NCBI GenBank assembly: GCA_027489965.1
Contig: JAIXZA010000173.1
Coordinates: 1 to 64,000 of the forward strand
DNA: 64,000 bases
Direction of reading: 5' to 3'
From: Verrucomicrobiaceae bacterium
GTDB lineage: Bacteria > Verrucomicrobiota > Verrucomicrobiia > Verrucomicrobiales > Verrucomicrobiaceae
Shown piece after piece: positions 10,413 to 18,695 of this stretch. Numbering within the stretch: position 1 is the stretch's first letter; every line of letters starts with the position of its first letter. The notes under the pieces were generated by a model. It ran no database searches. It was given only the letters and a program-made list of their open reading frames with translations, and was not told the origin of the DNA. The translations under genes were made by a program, and so were the position numbers.

Positions 10413-11405
10413 ATGAGATTTTTCGCCTACCTATTGCTTACTCACTTGAGCTTCCTAGCTGCCTTGCACGGGCAGGGAGCCTCCAGGATCAGCACACCGC
10501 TTTCAGATCAGAAAAAGCAGATCGATCAAGCCACTGAAAAACTACGTCAGGCCCAATCCAATGGTCAGTTAGACAAGGTCAAAGGTGCTGCTGTAGAGCT
10601 GCTGAAAAAACTGCCTGATGGCGTGACAGATGCAGCCAAAGAAGCTCTGCAATCTCCAGAAGCCAAGGCCAAGGCTGCTGAGGCGATGAAGTCCGCCGCA
10701 CAGTCCTTGCTACCACAGGCGCAGGAAATGCTGAAAGAAAAAGGGCTGCCGACAGGTGCGCTGATGCCCGCGCCAGCAGTCCAAGATCAGGCCCCTGTCA
10801 TCGAAGGACCGAAGCCCTCTGCTTTGGCGCCGTTGGCGGTGAATCCAGCCAAGAAAGCGCAGCCTACGGTTGTCATTGAGGCGGATAACTCTGTGTTTGA
10901 TCTCAATGAGGCCATCTTCATTTACACGGGTAATGTCCGTGCACGTCATCCTGATTTCTACATCGAGTGTGAGGAACTGGAGGTCTATATGGTGAAAGAG
11001 GAAAGCAAGAAGGCCTCTGGTGCGACGACCCCAAAGGTGGATCCTAAAAAGTCCACCGACCCCGACTTGATGAAGAAGGCCCCCGATAAAAATCCTATCA
11101 AAAAAGCCATCGCACGCGGCCCCATGGTCACCATCGAAAAGCGGGATGAGCAGGGTAACGTGCAGCAGGGGAAATGCCGCCGACTCGATTATGACCAGGC
11201 CACGGGTGACATCATTCTCAGTGACTATCCGCAAGTTCAACGTGGCAATGTCCTGCACATCGCCACTCAGGCAGACACCACCATGGTCTTTGACAAAACG
11301 GGTAAACTGCGGACGAATGGCCGTCCGCGCACAGTCATCCTCAGTGATGAACCAGCGCCTGCATCAGGCACTGTGCCTCCAGCCACGAAACCTCAATCTC
11401 GGTAA
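10413..11405 (+). CDS. lptA: LptA/OstA-domain periplasmic LPS transport protein
   Basis: LptA bridges the periplasm by stacking beta-jellyroll units that carry LPS to the outer membrane. The ATG at 10413, one base after the lptC stop, gives a Sec signal peptide (hydrophobic residues 3-18, cleavage near HGQGA). Residues about 25-125 are an unusual Ala/Lys/Gln-rich, probably helical extension. The OstA-like jellyroll runs from about 150 to 315, with the pattern IEADNSVFDLNEAIFIYTG, then a lysine-rich insert (residues 195-235) and RRLDYDQATGDIILS. At 330 residues it is much longer than the roughly 185 residues of E. coli LptA because of the extension and insert. lptB follows directly. Confidence 0.82.
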   Translation: MRFFAYLLLTHLSFLAALHGQGASRISTPLSDQKKQIDQATEKLRQAQSNGQLDKVKGAAVELLKKLPDGVTDAAKEALQSPEAKAKAAEAMKSAAQSLLPQAQEMLKEKGLPTGALMPAPAVQDQAPVIEGPKPSALAPLAVNPAKKAQPTVVIEADNSVFDLNEAIFIYTGNVRARHPDFYIECEELEVYMVKEESKKASGATTPKVDPKKSTDPDLMKKAPDKNPIKKAIARGPMVTIEKRDEQGNVQQGKCRRLDYDQATGDIILSDYPQVQRGNVLHIATQADTTMVFDKTGKLRTNGRPRTVILSDEPAPASGTVPPATKPQSR

Positions 11406-11482
11406 TCTCTCCCGTGCCACGCCCCAAACGCACTTCGACCCAGAAGACTGAAACTCTGCCTTTGATGGAAGAGGAAGCGTCA

Positions 11483-12256
11483 ATGCCTGCACCTCAGGCT
11501 TTGCGATCTGAGGTTAACGCCAGCCATTCCTCAGAGCGGCTGCTTTACACGCAGGGACTGAAAAAAGTCTATGATGGTCGTGCCGTCGTGAACGGAGTCG
11601 ATATCGAAGTCAAAGCTGGCGAGATCGTCGGACTCCTGGGGCCAAACGGGGCAGGGAAGACCACCACCTTTTACATGATCGTCGGTCTTGTGCAGCCGAA
11701 TGGTGGTAAAGTTTACTTTGATGGCAAAGATGCTACCCATCAGCCCATGTTCAAGCGTGCCCGCCTAGGCATGGGCTATCTGCCGCAGGAAGAGTCCATT
11801 TTCCGCCGACTCACCGTCAGGGATAACATCCTTGCTGTCATGGAGACTCAACCCTATTCTAAAAAGGAGCGGGAAGATCAGACCCAGCAGCTCATGGAAA
11901 AGTTCGGCATCGATCATGTGGCCGATAGTCTGGCACTCACTCTTTCTGGCGGAGAAAAGCGCCGTCTCACCATCGCCCGTAGTCTGGTGACTGAACCTAA
12001 ATTGCTGATGTTGGATGAACCTTTCAGCGGAGTTGACCCAATCGCTGTCAGTGAGATTCAGGACATCATTCGTATGCTACGCAGTGCCGGACTCGCCATT
12101 CTCATCACAGATCATAATGTGCGTGAAACGCTGAATATTGTGGACCGAGCCTACCTCATCTATGAAGGTCAGGTCAGAATCCATGGTACGAAGGAGGTCC
12201 TCGTCAATGACCCTGAAGCCCGCCGCCTCTATCTCGGCGAAGGATTCACCATGTAA
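11483..12256 (+). CDS. lptB: LPS export ABC transporter ATP-binding protein
   Basis: This is the cytoplasmic ATPase of the LptBFGC complex that extracts LPS from the inner membrane. It has Walker A GPNGAGKTT (about residue 53), Q-loop MGYLPQEESIF, signature LSGGEKRR, Walker B LLMLDEPFSGVDP and H-loop ITDHNV, plus the LptB-typical C-terminal end RRLYLGEGF. Start choice: AGAGGAAG just before the ATG at 11483 supports it and gives 257 residues. The frame is open back to a GTG at 11414 and an ATG at 11465, which would add a low-complexity tail. It sits between lptA and hpf as in many Gram-negatives. LptF and LptG are not in the window. Confidence 0.95.
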   Translation: MPAPQALRSEVNASHSSERLLYTQGLKKVYDGRAVVNGVDIEVKAGEIVGLLGPNGAGKTTTFYMIVGLVQPNGGKVYFDGKDATHQPMFKRARLGMGYLPQEESIFRRLTVRDNILAVMETQPYSKKEREDQTQQLMEKFGIDHVADSLALTLSGGEKRRLTIARSLVTEPKLLMLDEPFSGVDPIAVSEIQDIIRMLRSAGLAILITDHNVRETLNIVDRAYLIYEGQVRIHGTKEVLVNDPEARRLYLGEGFTM

Positions 12257-12289
12257 CCCCCCACTTCCCCAAACAATCACCCCTTAAAT

Positions 12290-12296
12290 AAGGAGG
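12290..12296 (+). promoter_or_regulatory. Strong Shine-Dalgarno of hpf
   Basis: AAGGAGG lies 9 bases before the hpf ATG. It is the best ribosome binding site in this cluster, where most starts have weak or no such motif. It suggests high translation of the hibernation factor. Confidence 0.7.
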
Positions 12297-12305
12297 ACAA
12301 ACACC

Positions 12306-12902
12306 ATGCAAAAGCACAACGTCAACCTACCAATCATCATCACCGGCCGTCATGTGGAAATCACAGACGCCATCCGTGAATACGCCACCAAAAAGATCGA
12401 AAGCCTGCACCTCGATTACCCGCGTATCATTGAGGCTAAAGTGATCCTCGATATCGAGCATCATCGTCAGATCGCTGAAATCATCCTTTTCTGTGCTGAT
12501 CACATCGTCATCGAAGTGAAGAGCACGACAGAGGACATCTATGCTTCCATCGATGAGTCCACCTCGAAGATCGCCCGTCGGATGCGGAAGTTTAAGACCC
12601 GTCTGCTTAAATCCCATCGCCCGCGTAAAAATGGCAGCATCCGTCACATCGAAGAGCAGGTCTTCCACGCAGACGATCTCCATGGTGAAGAAGAGACCAT
12701 CGAGGCAGCCTATGTTCATAAGGAGCCATACAAGGTCCGCCCGCTCTTCCCGGATGAGGCCATCCTCGATCTCGAAATGAGCGCCGCCCGTCCCTTCATC
12801 GTCTTCCACAATCAGGCGACCCATAAGCTCGCCATCATGTTCCGCCGTAAAGACGGTGAATATGGTCTGATCGAGCCAGAAGATACCGCTGCCGCCAAAT
12901 AA
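12306..12902 (+). CDS. hpf: Ribosome hibernation promoting factor, long form
   Basis: It binds the 30S decoding region and dimerises 70S ribosomes into inactive 100S particles in stationary phase. The N-terminal RaiA/HPF domain (residues 5-100) shows IIITGRHVEITDAIREYATKK and the basic patch RRMRKFKTRLLKSHRPR. A linker leads to the C-terminal dimerisation domain (about 140-195) with VRPLFPDEAILDLE and FIVFHNQATHKLAIMFRR. At 198 residues it is the long form, which forms 100S without RMF. It follows lptB by 49 bases behind a strong ribosome binding site; in many bacteria hpf is likewise near lptB, with rpoN in between, but rpoN is absent here. Confidence 0.93.
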   Translation: MQKHNVNLPIIITGRHVEITDAIREYATKKIESLHLDYPRIIEAKVILDIEHHRQIAEIILFCADHIVIEVKSTTEDIYASIDESTSKIARRMRKFKTRLLKSHRPRKNGSIRHIEEQVFHADDLHGEEETIEAAYVHKEPYKVRPLFPDEAILDLEMSAARPFIVFHNQATHKLAIMFRRKDGEYGLIEPEDTAAAK

Positions 12903-12928
12903 GCTCGGCCGCGTGAGGTTCACTCACC

Positions 12929-13891
12929 ATGAAATCCGTCTCCAAAGCCCAACCAACTTCGGAGGCGGATCTCCCCTCGCTCGTCGCCATCTCAGGTGGT
13001 CGTGACAGCGTCGTCATGCTGCATTGGCTGGTTTCTCAGGGCCGTAGAAACCTCATCCTTTGTCACCTCAATCACAGCTTGCGTGGCCGTGAGTCTGGTC
13101 AGGATGCAGCCCTCGTTCGCCGCCTCGCCAAACAACATTCACTCCCCTGTGAGATCCAAAAACGCGATGTCGCTGCCTTTGCTAAAAAGCATCAGCTCTC
13201 CCTGGAGACCGCCGGTCGCCAACTGCGTCATGACTTTCTCTTTGCCGTCGCTGAAAAACACAGCGTAGGCACCGTCTTTTTAGCCCATCACGCCGATGAT
13301 CAGGCGGAGACCATCCTGGCCAATCTCTGCCGTGGCAGTTCCACAGCCGGACTCGCTGGCATGGCACGGGAAACCCTGCTCACTCGTGGCAGCCAACAGC
13401 TCAGCCTCCAGCGCCCACTGCTGGAATGGCGTCGCGCCGATATTGACGCTTACATCACCCAGCATCAGCTCACCTTTAGAGAAGACTCAAGCAATCTTTC
13501 CCTCCAGTATCGGCGCAATCGCCTGCGGCATCAGGTCCTACCATTGCTCAGTGACATCTTCGGCCGGGACGTCTCCCCCATTATCGCCCGACTGGGTCGC
13601 CAAGCCCAGCGGGATGACGCCACTTTGTCCAAAATGGCCGGATACTTGGCCAAAACTCATTTTTCTTTAGATGGCAGCCTGCTGCTCACTCCGGCACTAC
13701 GTTTAGAGCCCGCCGCCATCCAAAGTCGGCTGCTGCAAACTTGGCTGGTCGGGCATCTAGGGCTTGCTGGCATTGAGAATGCTGACATTGAGTCTGCTCT
13801 GACTATGCTGGATCCGAAAGGCCCTGCGAAAGTCAATTTGCCTAAAAATCGACATCTTAGGCGCAAATCCAAACGTCTCTGGGTGCAATGA
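12929..13891 (+). CDS. tilS: tRNA(Ile)-lysidine synthetase
   Basis: It adds lysine to C34 of the CAU anticodon of tRNA-Ile2, switching its reading from AUG to AUA. The N-terminal PP-loop ATPase motif is AISGGRDSVVML (residues 21-32), followed by HLNHSLRGRES and HHADDQAETILANL, all typical of TilS. At 320 residues it contains the N-type ATPase and the middle domain with REDSSNLSLQYRRNRLR, but only a short C-terminal domain compared with the 432 residues of E. coli TilS. It follows hpf by 26 bases and probably shares its transcript. Confidence 0.93.
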   Translation: MKSVSKAQPTSEADLPSLVAISGGRDSVVMLHWLVSQGRRNLILCHLNHSLRGRESGQDAALVRRLAKQHSLPCEIQKRDVAAFAKKHQLSLETAGRQLRHDFLFAVAEKHSVGTVFLAHHADDQAETILANLCRGSSTAGLAGMARETLLTRGSQQLSLQRPLLEWRRADIDAYITQHQLTFREDSSNLSLQYRRNRLRHQVLPLLSDIFGRDVSPIIARLGRQAQRDDATLSKMAGYLAKTHFSLDGSLLLTPALRLEPAAIQSRLLQTWLVGHLGLAGIENADIESALTMLDPKGPAKVNLPKNRHLRRKSKRLWVQ

Positions 13892-13953
13892 GTCTGCGTA
13901 CTTGTTAAGGTTTCCTTTGCCAGCACCGAGTCACCTGCTAGGATCAACCTCCC

Positions 13954-15804
13954 ATGAATTCAGAGGCGCAACAATTAGTCGATGCCGGCAAACTCACAAC
14001 GGCAGATGCAGTAAAGCTATCCACGCTTGAAACCGGAACCTATTGCCTGCATAAAAGCTGGGGCGTAGGCCGCATCAGCAGTTGGGACATTATGTCTGAC
14101 AAGATCATCATCGATTTTGAAGGCAAGCCAGGCCATGGCCTGAAAATCTCCTTTGCTCTCACCAGCCTAGAGGTTCTCCCAGAAACACACATCCTTTCAC
14201 GCCGCCTCAGTGATCTGGCAGGTATGAAGGAGATGGCTAAAAAAGACCCTTCTGCCATTGTCGAGCTTGCTCTGAAATCCTCGGGCAGTCAGATGTCTCT
14301 CGACAAGCTCGAAGGCCTGCTCAAACCGCACATCATTGCCGAAGCCGACTACAAAAAGTGGTGGGAAGCTGCTAAGAAAGCCCTCAAGAGCGCCCGTCAC
14401 ATCGTCGTCCCGAGCAAGCGTCAAGACCCACTCGTCCTCCGTGATTCCGCAGAGAAACCCGGTGGCACCATGGTCCAGGGCTTCCTCGCCAAGCGCGACC
14501 TCAAAGGGAAATACACGGCGCTCCTCCTGATCCAAAAGGATCTCGACCTCTTTGAAACGCCAGCCACAGAGCTGATCCCAGTCTTCCAGGACATCTCCGA
14601 CACCGTTCGGAAAGCCTGGAGATTGCATCTCAAAGAAAGCCTCCAGCTCCTCCTCGCTCGTGATGAACTCATCGAGTCCATCCCTGAGTGTGCAGCTCCT
14701 ATGGGCTCCATGAAAGTCTCTGACCTTGTTTGTGAAGCCAAGCCCCTGCTTGCAGAAAACATCGGCGGACTTCCCGTTGCCATGCTTGGTCGCATGTATC
14801 GCTCCTTCCCCGCAGCCTTCCCTGAAGGTGTCTGGATCGCTGAGATCCTCAATCACCTCACTCGCACCGGCGGTCGCGCCGTTGCGGAAATTGCTACCGT
14901 TCTAGACACGAATGGCGAGCTGGAAGTCCTCTCCGAATTCCTCAAAAAAGCTGTCCGTAATCGTACCCTCAGCTCAGACCTCCTCATCTGGATCTGTAAA
15001 GAGCGCAAAGGTCTCGCTAAATCCGTGTTCAGCATCGATCTCGGCAATGCCATCCTCGACGCCGTCGAAGACGATCATGTGCAGGGCGGACCAAAACGCA
15101 CCGGACGCCTTAGCGACCAGCTTTCGACCGACAAGAACCTCATTCAGGAACTCGTCGAAAGCACCGATAGCGAATCCCTTCGCCACTTTGCTAAGCGCCT
15201 CATGTCCACTTCTGTGCTGGACGAGCTCACACGCCGCTCACTTCTCGCCCGTGTCATCAAAGCACGTCCAGAAATGGAGTCACTCATGGAAGAGAACGCT
15301 GAAGCCCGTGAAGATAACAGCCTCATCGCCTCCTGGGAAAGTCTCGAGAAGAAAAAGGCCGAGCTCGACGATCTCGTGAACGTCAAGATCCCTCACAATA
15401 AGAGCGAAATTCAAATCGCTCGTGATGAAGGTGACCTTCGTGAAAACGGCGGTTACAAAGCTGCCCGCGATCAGCAATCCGTGCTTAATCGCATGAAAGA
15501 CCAGCTCGAGCGTGAAGTCGGTCTTGCTCGTGGTACCGATTTTGCAGGTGCTCCAACGGACAAAGTCGGCATCGGCACCATCGTTGACTTCAAATACCTC
15601 GACGACAGCTCTGAAGAGACCTACACCATCCTGGGTGCCTGGGACGGCGACATTGAAAAGAACATCGTTTCTTATCTCTCCGAGATCGCCAAAGCCCTCA
15701 TCGGCAAGGCTCCTGGTGAAGAAGCCGATCTGCCCACCGACAGCGGACCCACCCGCCGCGTCAGCGTCGTCGCCATCCGCGCCTTCAATCCAGCCGTCGC
15801 CTAA
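13954..15804 (+). CDS. greA: Long GreA-type transcript cleavage factor with a large N-terminal extension
   Basis: GreA enters the RNA polymerase secondary channel and stimulates cleavage of backtracked RNA. The GreA part is at the C-terminus. A coiled coil spans about residues 455-525 with the acidic tip ARDEGDLREN (489-498) followed by GGYKAARDQQ, and the FKBP-like domain covers 530-616 (GIGTIVDFKYL, SYLSEIAKALIGK). The first 440 residues are an extra domain. It begins with a beta-rich piece, LHKSWGVGRISSWD, resembling a small SH3/RID-type fold, and continues all-helical. Normal GreA is about 158 residues. I recall that chlamydial GreA is also very long (about 700 residues), so this may be a PVC feature. 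A strong terminator follows. Confidence 0.88.
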   Translation: MNSEAQQLVDAGKLTTADAVKLSTLETGTYCLHKSWGVGRISSWDIMSDKIIIDFEGKPGHGLKISFALTSLEVLPETHILSRRLSDLAGMKEMAKKDPSAIVELALKSSGSQMSLDKLEGLLKPHIIAEADYKKWWEAAKKALKSARHIVVPSKRQDPLVLRDSAEKPGGTMVQGFLAKRDLKGKYTALLLIQKDLDLFETPATELIPVFQDISDTVRKAWRLHLKESLQLLLARDELIESIPECAAPMGSMKVSDLVCEAKPLLAENIGGLPVAMLGRMYRSFPAAFPEGVWIAEILNHLTRTGGRAVAEIATVLDTNGELEVLSEFLKKAVRNRTLSSDLLIWICKERKGLAKSVFSIDLGNAILDAVEDDHVQGGPKRTGRLSDQLSTDKNLIQELVESTDSESLRHFAKRLMSTSVLDELTRRSLLARVIKARPEMESLMEENAEAREDNSLIASWESLEKKKAELDDLVNVKIPHNKSEIQIARDEGDLRENGGYKAARDQQSVLNRMKDQLEREVGLARGTDFAGAPTDKVGIGTIVDFKYLDDSSEETYTILGAWDGDIEKNIVSYLSEIAKALIGKAPGEEADLPTDSGPTRRVSVVAIRAFNPAVA

Positions 15805-15823
15805 TTCGTTTTATCGACCATCG

Positions 15824-15863
15824 AAAAACCAGCAGAGTCCCCTGTGGCCTTGCTGGTTTTTTT
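15824..15863 (+). terminator. Rho-independent terminator after greA
   Basis: A stem of AAAAACCAGCA with TGCTGGTTTTT, a 16-base loop and a run of seven T, 20 bases after the greA stop. Confidence 0.85.
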
Positions 15864-15904
15864 GTCACTTGAGCTTGGCATAGAACCTGATTTTTTACCT
15901 ATAC

Positions 15905-16399
15905 ATGACTGTTCCTTACAAACTCCTTTTCGTCTGCATGGGAAACATCTGCCGTTCTCCAGCCGCAGAAGGCGTCATGAAAAAAATGGTCGCTGATGCA
16001 AGCATGGAATCCCAAATCCACATCGACTCTGCAGGCACTGGCGGCTGGCATAGCGGAGCCCGCGCCGACCATCGCATGAGAGCTGCTGCCACCGCCCGTG
16101 GTTACGACCTGACCAGCATGGCCCGTCAGGTTAAAGAGACCGATCTTGCCGAATTCGATCTCGTCCTTGTCATGGACCAACAAAATCATCGCGATCTGCG
16201 CGCTTTTGACCGTGAGCACCAGCATGACGCTAAAGTTCACTTCTTTTGTGAATACTGCACCAAGCACGACAGCAAAGAAGTCCCCGATCCCTACTACGGC
16301 GGAGAGCAAGGCTTTGAAAACGTCCTCAATCTTCTTGAAGACGGATGCGCTGGATTGCTAAAGCATATGCAAAACGCCCTGGCTGCCCGCAAGGCCTAA
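15905..16399 (+). CDS. Low-molecular-weight protein-tyrosine phosphatase
   Basis: This is a cysteine phosphatase of the LMW-PTP/arsenate reductase fold. The P-loop CMGNICRSP starts at Cys11 with Arg17, and the general acid is Asp128 in VPDPYYGG, both in their family places. At 164 residues it is standard length. Such enzymes often dephosphorylate bacterial tyrosine kinases that control exopolysaccharide export, but no such kinase is in this window, so the substrate is unknown. The DUF456 gene follows 19 bases later. Confidence 0.93.
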   Translation: MTVPYKLLFVCMGNICRSPAAEGVMKKMVADASMESQIHIDSAGTGGWHSGARADHRMRAAATARGYDLTSMARQVKETDLAEFDLVLVMDQQNHRDLRAFDREHQHDAKVHFFCEYCTKHDSKEVPDPYYGGEQGFENVLNLLEDGCAGLLKHMQNALAARKA

Positions 16400-16418
16400 T
16401 CAATTGCTGCATCATCTC

Positions 16419-16961
16419 ATGGAATGGCTCACCAACACCTGGCACACCATCATTCACACTTTTGAGGCAGTGCCCTTTCAGCTTCTCAGCGTCTGGCTGC
16501 TCACTGGCAGCCTCCTGCTGGTCGGCCTTATCGGTTCCGTAGTCCCTCTATTACCAGGCCCCTTTCTTATCTTCATCGCTGGTATTCTGCACTCCTTTTT
16601 GTTGCCGTCCGCAGGCATGAGCTGGCAGGGCATCTTGATTCTCTGCTTGTGCTTAGTCCTTGCCTACTTTGTCGATCTCGCTGCCGGGGCCATGGGTGCC
16701 CGTTGGTTCGGTGCCAGTCGTTGGGGCATTATTGGTGTCTTTGTCGGTGGCATCGTTGGCCTCTTCTTTGCACCCATTGGATTCATTCTAGGCCCACTCC
16801 TGGGCGGACTTGCCTTTGAGCTTCTCTTCGCCAAGAAACGTATGGCTCCTGCCGTGAAAAGCACCTGGGGCACTCTCCTAGGCACCGGCGTCGGCCTCAT
16901 CGTCCGCGTGCTCATTAGCCTAGCCATGATTGCCACCGTGCTCGTGGACCTGCTGTATTAG
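16419..16961 (+). CDS. DUF456 family membrane protein
   Basis: A 180-residue inner-membrane protein of unknown function. It has about five hydrophobic segments, with Gly/Pro-rich stretches such as SVVPLLPGPFLIFIAG and GGIVGLFFAPIGFILGPLLG, the glycine-zipper-like pattern typical of DUF456. The ATG at 16419 is used; a TTG 15 bases upstream is also in frame. Closely behind the phosphatase gene, it is likely on the same transcript. No biochemical role is established for the family. Confidence 0.8.
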   Translation: MEWLTNTWHTIIHTFEAVPFQLLSVWLLTGSLLLVGLIGSVVPLLPGPFLIFIAGILHSFLLPSAGMSWQGILILCLCLVLAYFVDLAAGAMGARWFGASRWGIIGVFVGGIVGLFFAPIGFILGPLLGGLAFELLFAKKRMAPAVKSTWGTLLGTGVGLIVRVLISLAMIATVLVDLLY

Positions 16962-17281
16962 CTTTTTTTATAATGCGAGTGGAATGATTGCAGCCAATGA
17001 TTCGATAAAAAAAGGATCAACAGGGGCAGTAGGGAATGTATGAGTTATGAATGCCCTGAGGGTTACTCAAAAGGTGCTGTTAAAAGGTAGCCAGGCTTAT
17101 TATTTGCAGTAATCCGAGATTGGCTTCACCGATACTGATGCCAGCCCTAGCAAGTCTCTGACAATGGATCGCGGCGAAAAAGATTCCTTCTGGTAGCTGG
17201 TTTTTGGTAAACGTCCGGCTGAGCATGGGTTCGACCTGTACGGGATGAGAAGCCCAATGGGGCCATGAGCTCGATATCCAA
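16962..17281. other. Gene-poor intergenic stretch
   Basis: No convincing gene on either strand. A 75-codon frame on the minus strand (17080-17307) has no recognisable domain. The plus strand just downstream holds the dioxygenase remnant at 17282, so this stretch may be decayed coding DNA of the same gene: the remnant's frame continues upstream here but is broken by several stops. Confidence 0.5.
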
Positions 17282-17461
17282 ATGGAACCGACTGTCGTGC
17301 GCAGCATTTTCTTTGATAAGCGGCCTGAGACGAGCTGGCTAGTCGCCTGGCATCAAGATCATACGGAACTGGTTTTTCAATGCCTGAGTCTCTTCAATGG
17401 CATGAGGCTCCTTGCCAAAGGGTGTAAAAACCGCGACGATGAAAACGATTCAATCGCATAG
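17282..17461 (+). pseudogene. Remnant of a phytanoyl-CoA dioxygenase (PhyH) family gene
   Basis: A 59-codon frame contains VVRSIFFDKRPETSW and then AWHQDHTE. The FFDKxPxxxW...WHQD arrangement is characteristic of PhyH-type Fe(II)/2-oxoglutarate dioxygenases, where the HxD supplies two iron ligands. An intact enzyme would be about 250-300 residues. Here the frame meets TGA at 17246 upstream and loses family resemblance after the HxD, and the distal histidine and arginine are absent. It ends 3 bases before the next gene. The identification rests on one motif block. Confidence 0.45.
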
Positions 17462-17464
17462 CTT

Positions 17465-18340
17465 ATGAAACGACTTCTTCTTTTACCTGCACTCCTTTTT
17501 GCCAATTGCTCAACACAGCCCGGAAGTACATCGGGTAGCTTGCCGTCGAGTTCAAGGGGCATGCCGCAGATCATCAATGTGTCGGCCTATGATCCTAAGG
17601 AGCGGCAGCGCGAAGGGCGTGGTTTTTCTGAGCATGACGTCTCTGCACTGAGGGCGAATGGAGCAAGTGCATTGATCGCCCGTGCAGGTAAAGGCGGGAA
17701 TCTGGATGAGAAGTGTGCGAGCTTTGTCGCCTCGGCAGATCGGGCAGGAATGCTGCCAGGATTGTACTATCGAGTGCAGCGGCATGTGGATGCGGTGGCT
17801 CAGGCGGATCAACTGGTGAACCGCGCACTGGCACTTGCACGAGGCCGCGCTTGGAATGCGCCGTCGTTGCTGTTGTGCGGTGATTTTGACGGTGATCTGC
17901 CGCTGTCGTCCATCCTGCGCTTCATGGATCGCGTGGAAGCACGCATAGGCATCGTCCCTGTTGCCTATCTGGAAAACAGCACGCAACTCAAGCAGACGCT
18001 GAGCCATGCCGATGCGGCTACGAAGGCCAAACTGCGTCGCATGCCTTATTGGCTGGCTTTGTATGCGCATGACAGCGGTGCGGGGCCAGTTTATCCAGCA
18101 CCTGGTAATCCGCGTGGCTTGGTGGGGCAGTATGGCGTCTGGTCTAATTGGACGATGTGGCAATATGGCGGAGTTGATTGGCAGGGCGGACGTTCACGAC
18201 CGAAGGTTTATAATCATGGATCGTATCGCTTCAGTCCCTACTTCGGCAATCTTGACCGCCCAACCGAGCGCAACGTCTTTAATGGCTCACAGGCAGGCTT
18301 GCAGTCTTTCTGGCAGCAACATGGCCTGCCGCTTCGTTGA
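17465..18340 (+). CDS. GH25-like lysozyme family protein, secreted or lipoprotein
   Basis: A 291-residue protein with a short hydrophobic leader ending at Cys15 (LLFANCS). This looks like a lipobox, but Asn at -1 is unusual, so plain secretion is an alternative. The mature part resembles glycoside hydrolase 25 muramidases: an early VSAYDP, then LIARAGKGGNLDEKCASF, PGLYYRVQ, LLLCGDFDGD (acidic residues at a strand end, as in the GH25 active site), PVAYLEN and the late block WTMWQYGG, which is typical of GH25. It would cleave the glycan strands of peptidoglycan. It stands alone between two decayed regions. The fold is fairly sure, the activity inferred. Confidence 0.7.
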   Translation: MKRLLLLPALLFANCSTQPGSTSGSLPSSSRGMPQIINVSAYDPKERQREGRGFSEHDVSALRANGASALIARAGKGGNLDEKCASFVASADRAGMLPGLYYRVQRHVDAVAQADQLVNRALALARGRAWNAPSLLLCGDFDGDLPLSSILRFMDRVEARIGIVPVAYLENSTQLKQTLSHADAATKAKLRRMPYWLALYAHDSGAGPVYPAPGNPRGLVGQYGVWSNWTMWQYGGVDWQGGRSRPKVYNHGSYRFSPYFGNLDRPTERNVFNGSQAGLQSFWQQHGLPLR

Positions 18341-18695
18341 GAAGCGGCATAGGCACCTCGTGGATTATCACTAGACTCAGATGGTTCGCTCACAAGCCTA
18401 GCTAAAGGTGTGAACGATGTGCTGAACTATTACAGCCAAGTCACGGACACGAAGGCGAGTATCTTTATTTTGCTTCCGTTGGATGAAGAATACAGCGTGC
18501 TTATTTTCTAAACTGCCCAAATTCTCGAAAAAAAGATCCGCATTCTGCGAGTGTTCATCCTCTGCTTCCTTACGGGAGTGCTTATCGCACTTCCGCATCA
18601 TCTTTTGAATGCTTGAAGTGATATCATGAAAGCGTTCATAAAACGCAATTGATGTCCAAGATCTAGTTGGCCATGACTGTATGTTAACACAGATC
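18341..18695. other. Intergenic stretch with one unassigned minus-strand frame
   Basis: About 355 bases without a recognisable gene. On the minus strand a frame of 99 codons runs from an ATG at 18697 to 18398, charged in its middle, but it has no known domain. Its start overlaps the start of the oppositely oriented FAD oxidoreductase gene in a shared CATG. I regard it as doubtful. Confidence 0.35.

Noticed and set aside
12327..12923. 198-codon frame antisense to hpf
   Set aside because: Exact shadow of a conserved ribosome hibernation factor; no domain and no start signals.
14197..14856. 219-codon frame antisense to greA
   Set aside because: Shadow of the long GreA N-terminal part; the plus strand is in an uninterrupted 616-codon gene with a terminator.
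17080..17307. 75-codon minus-strand frame with a plausible-looking middle
   Set aside because: No recognisable family and it overlaps the dioxygenase remnant; kept only as part of the decayed stretch.
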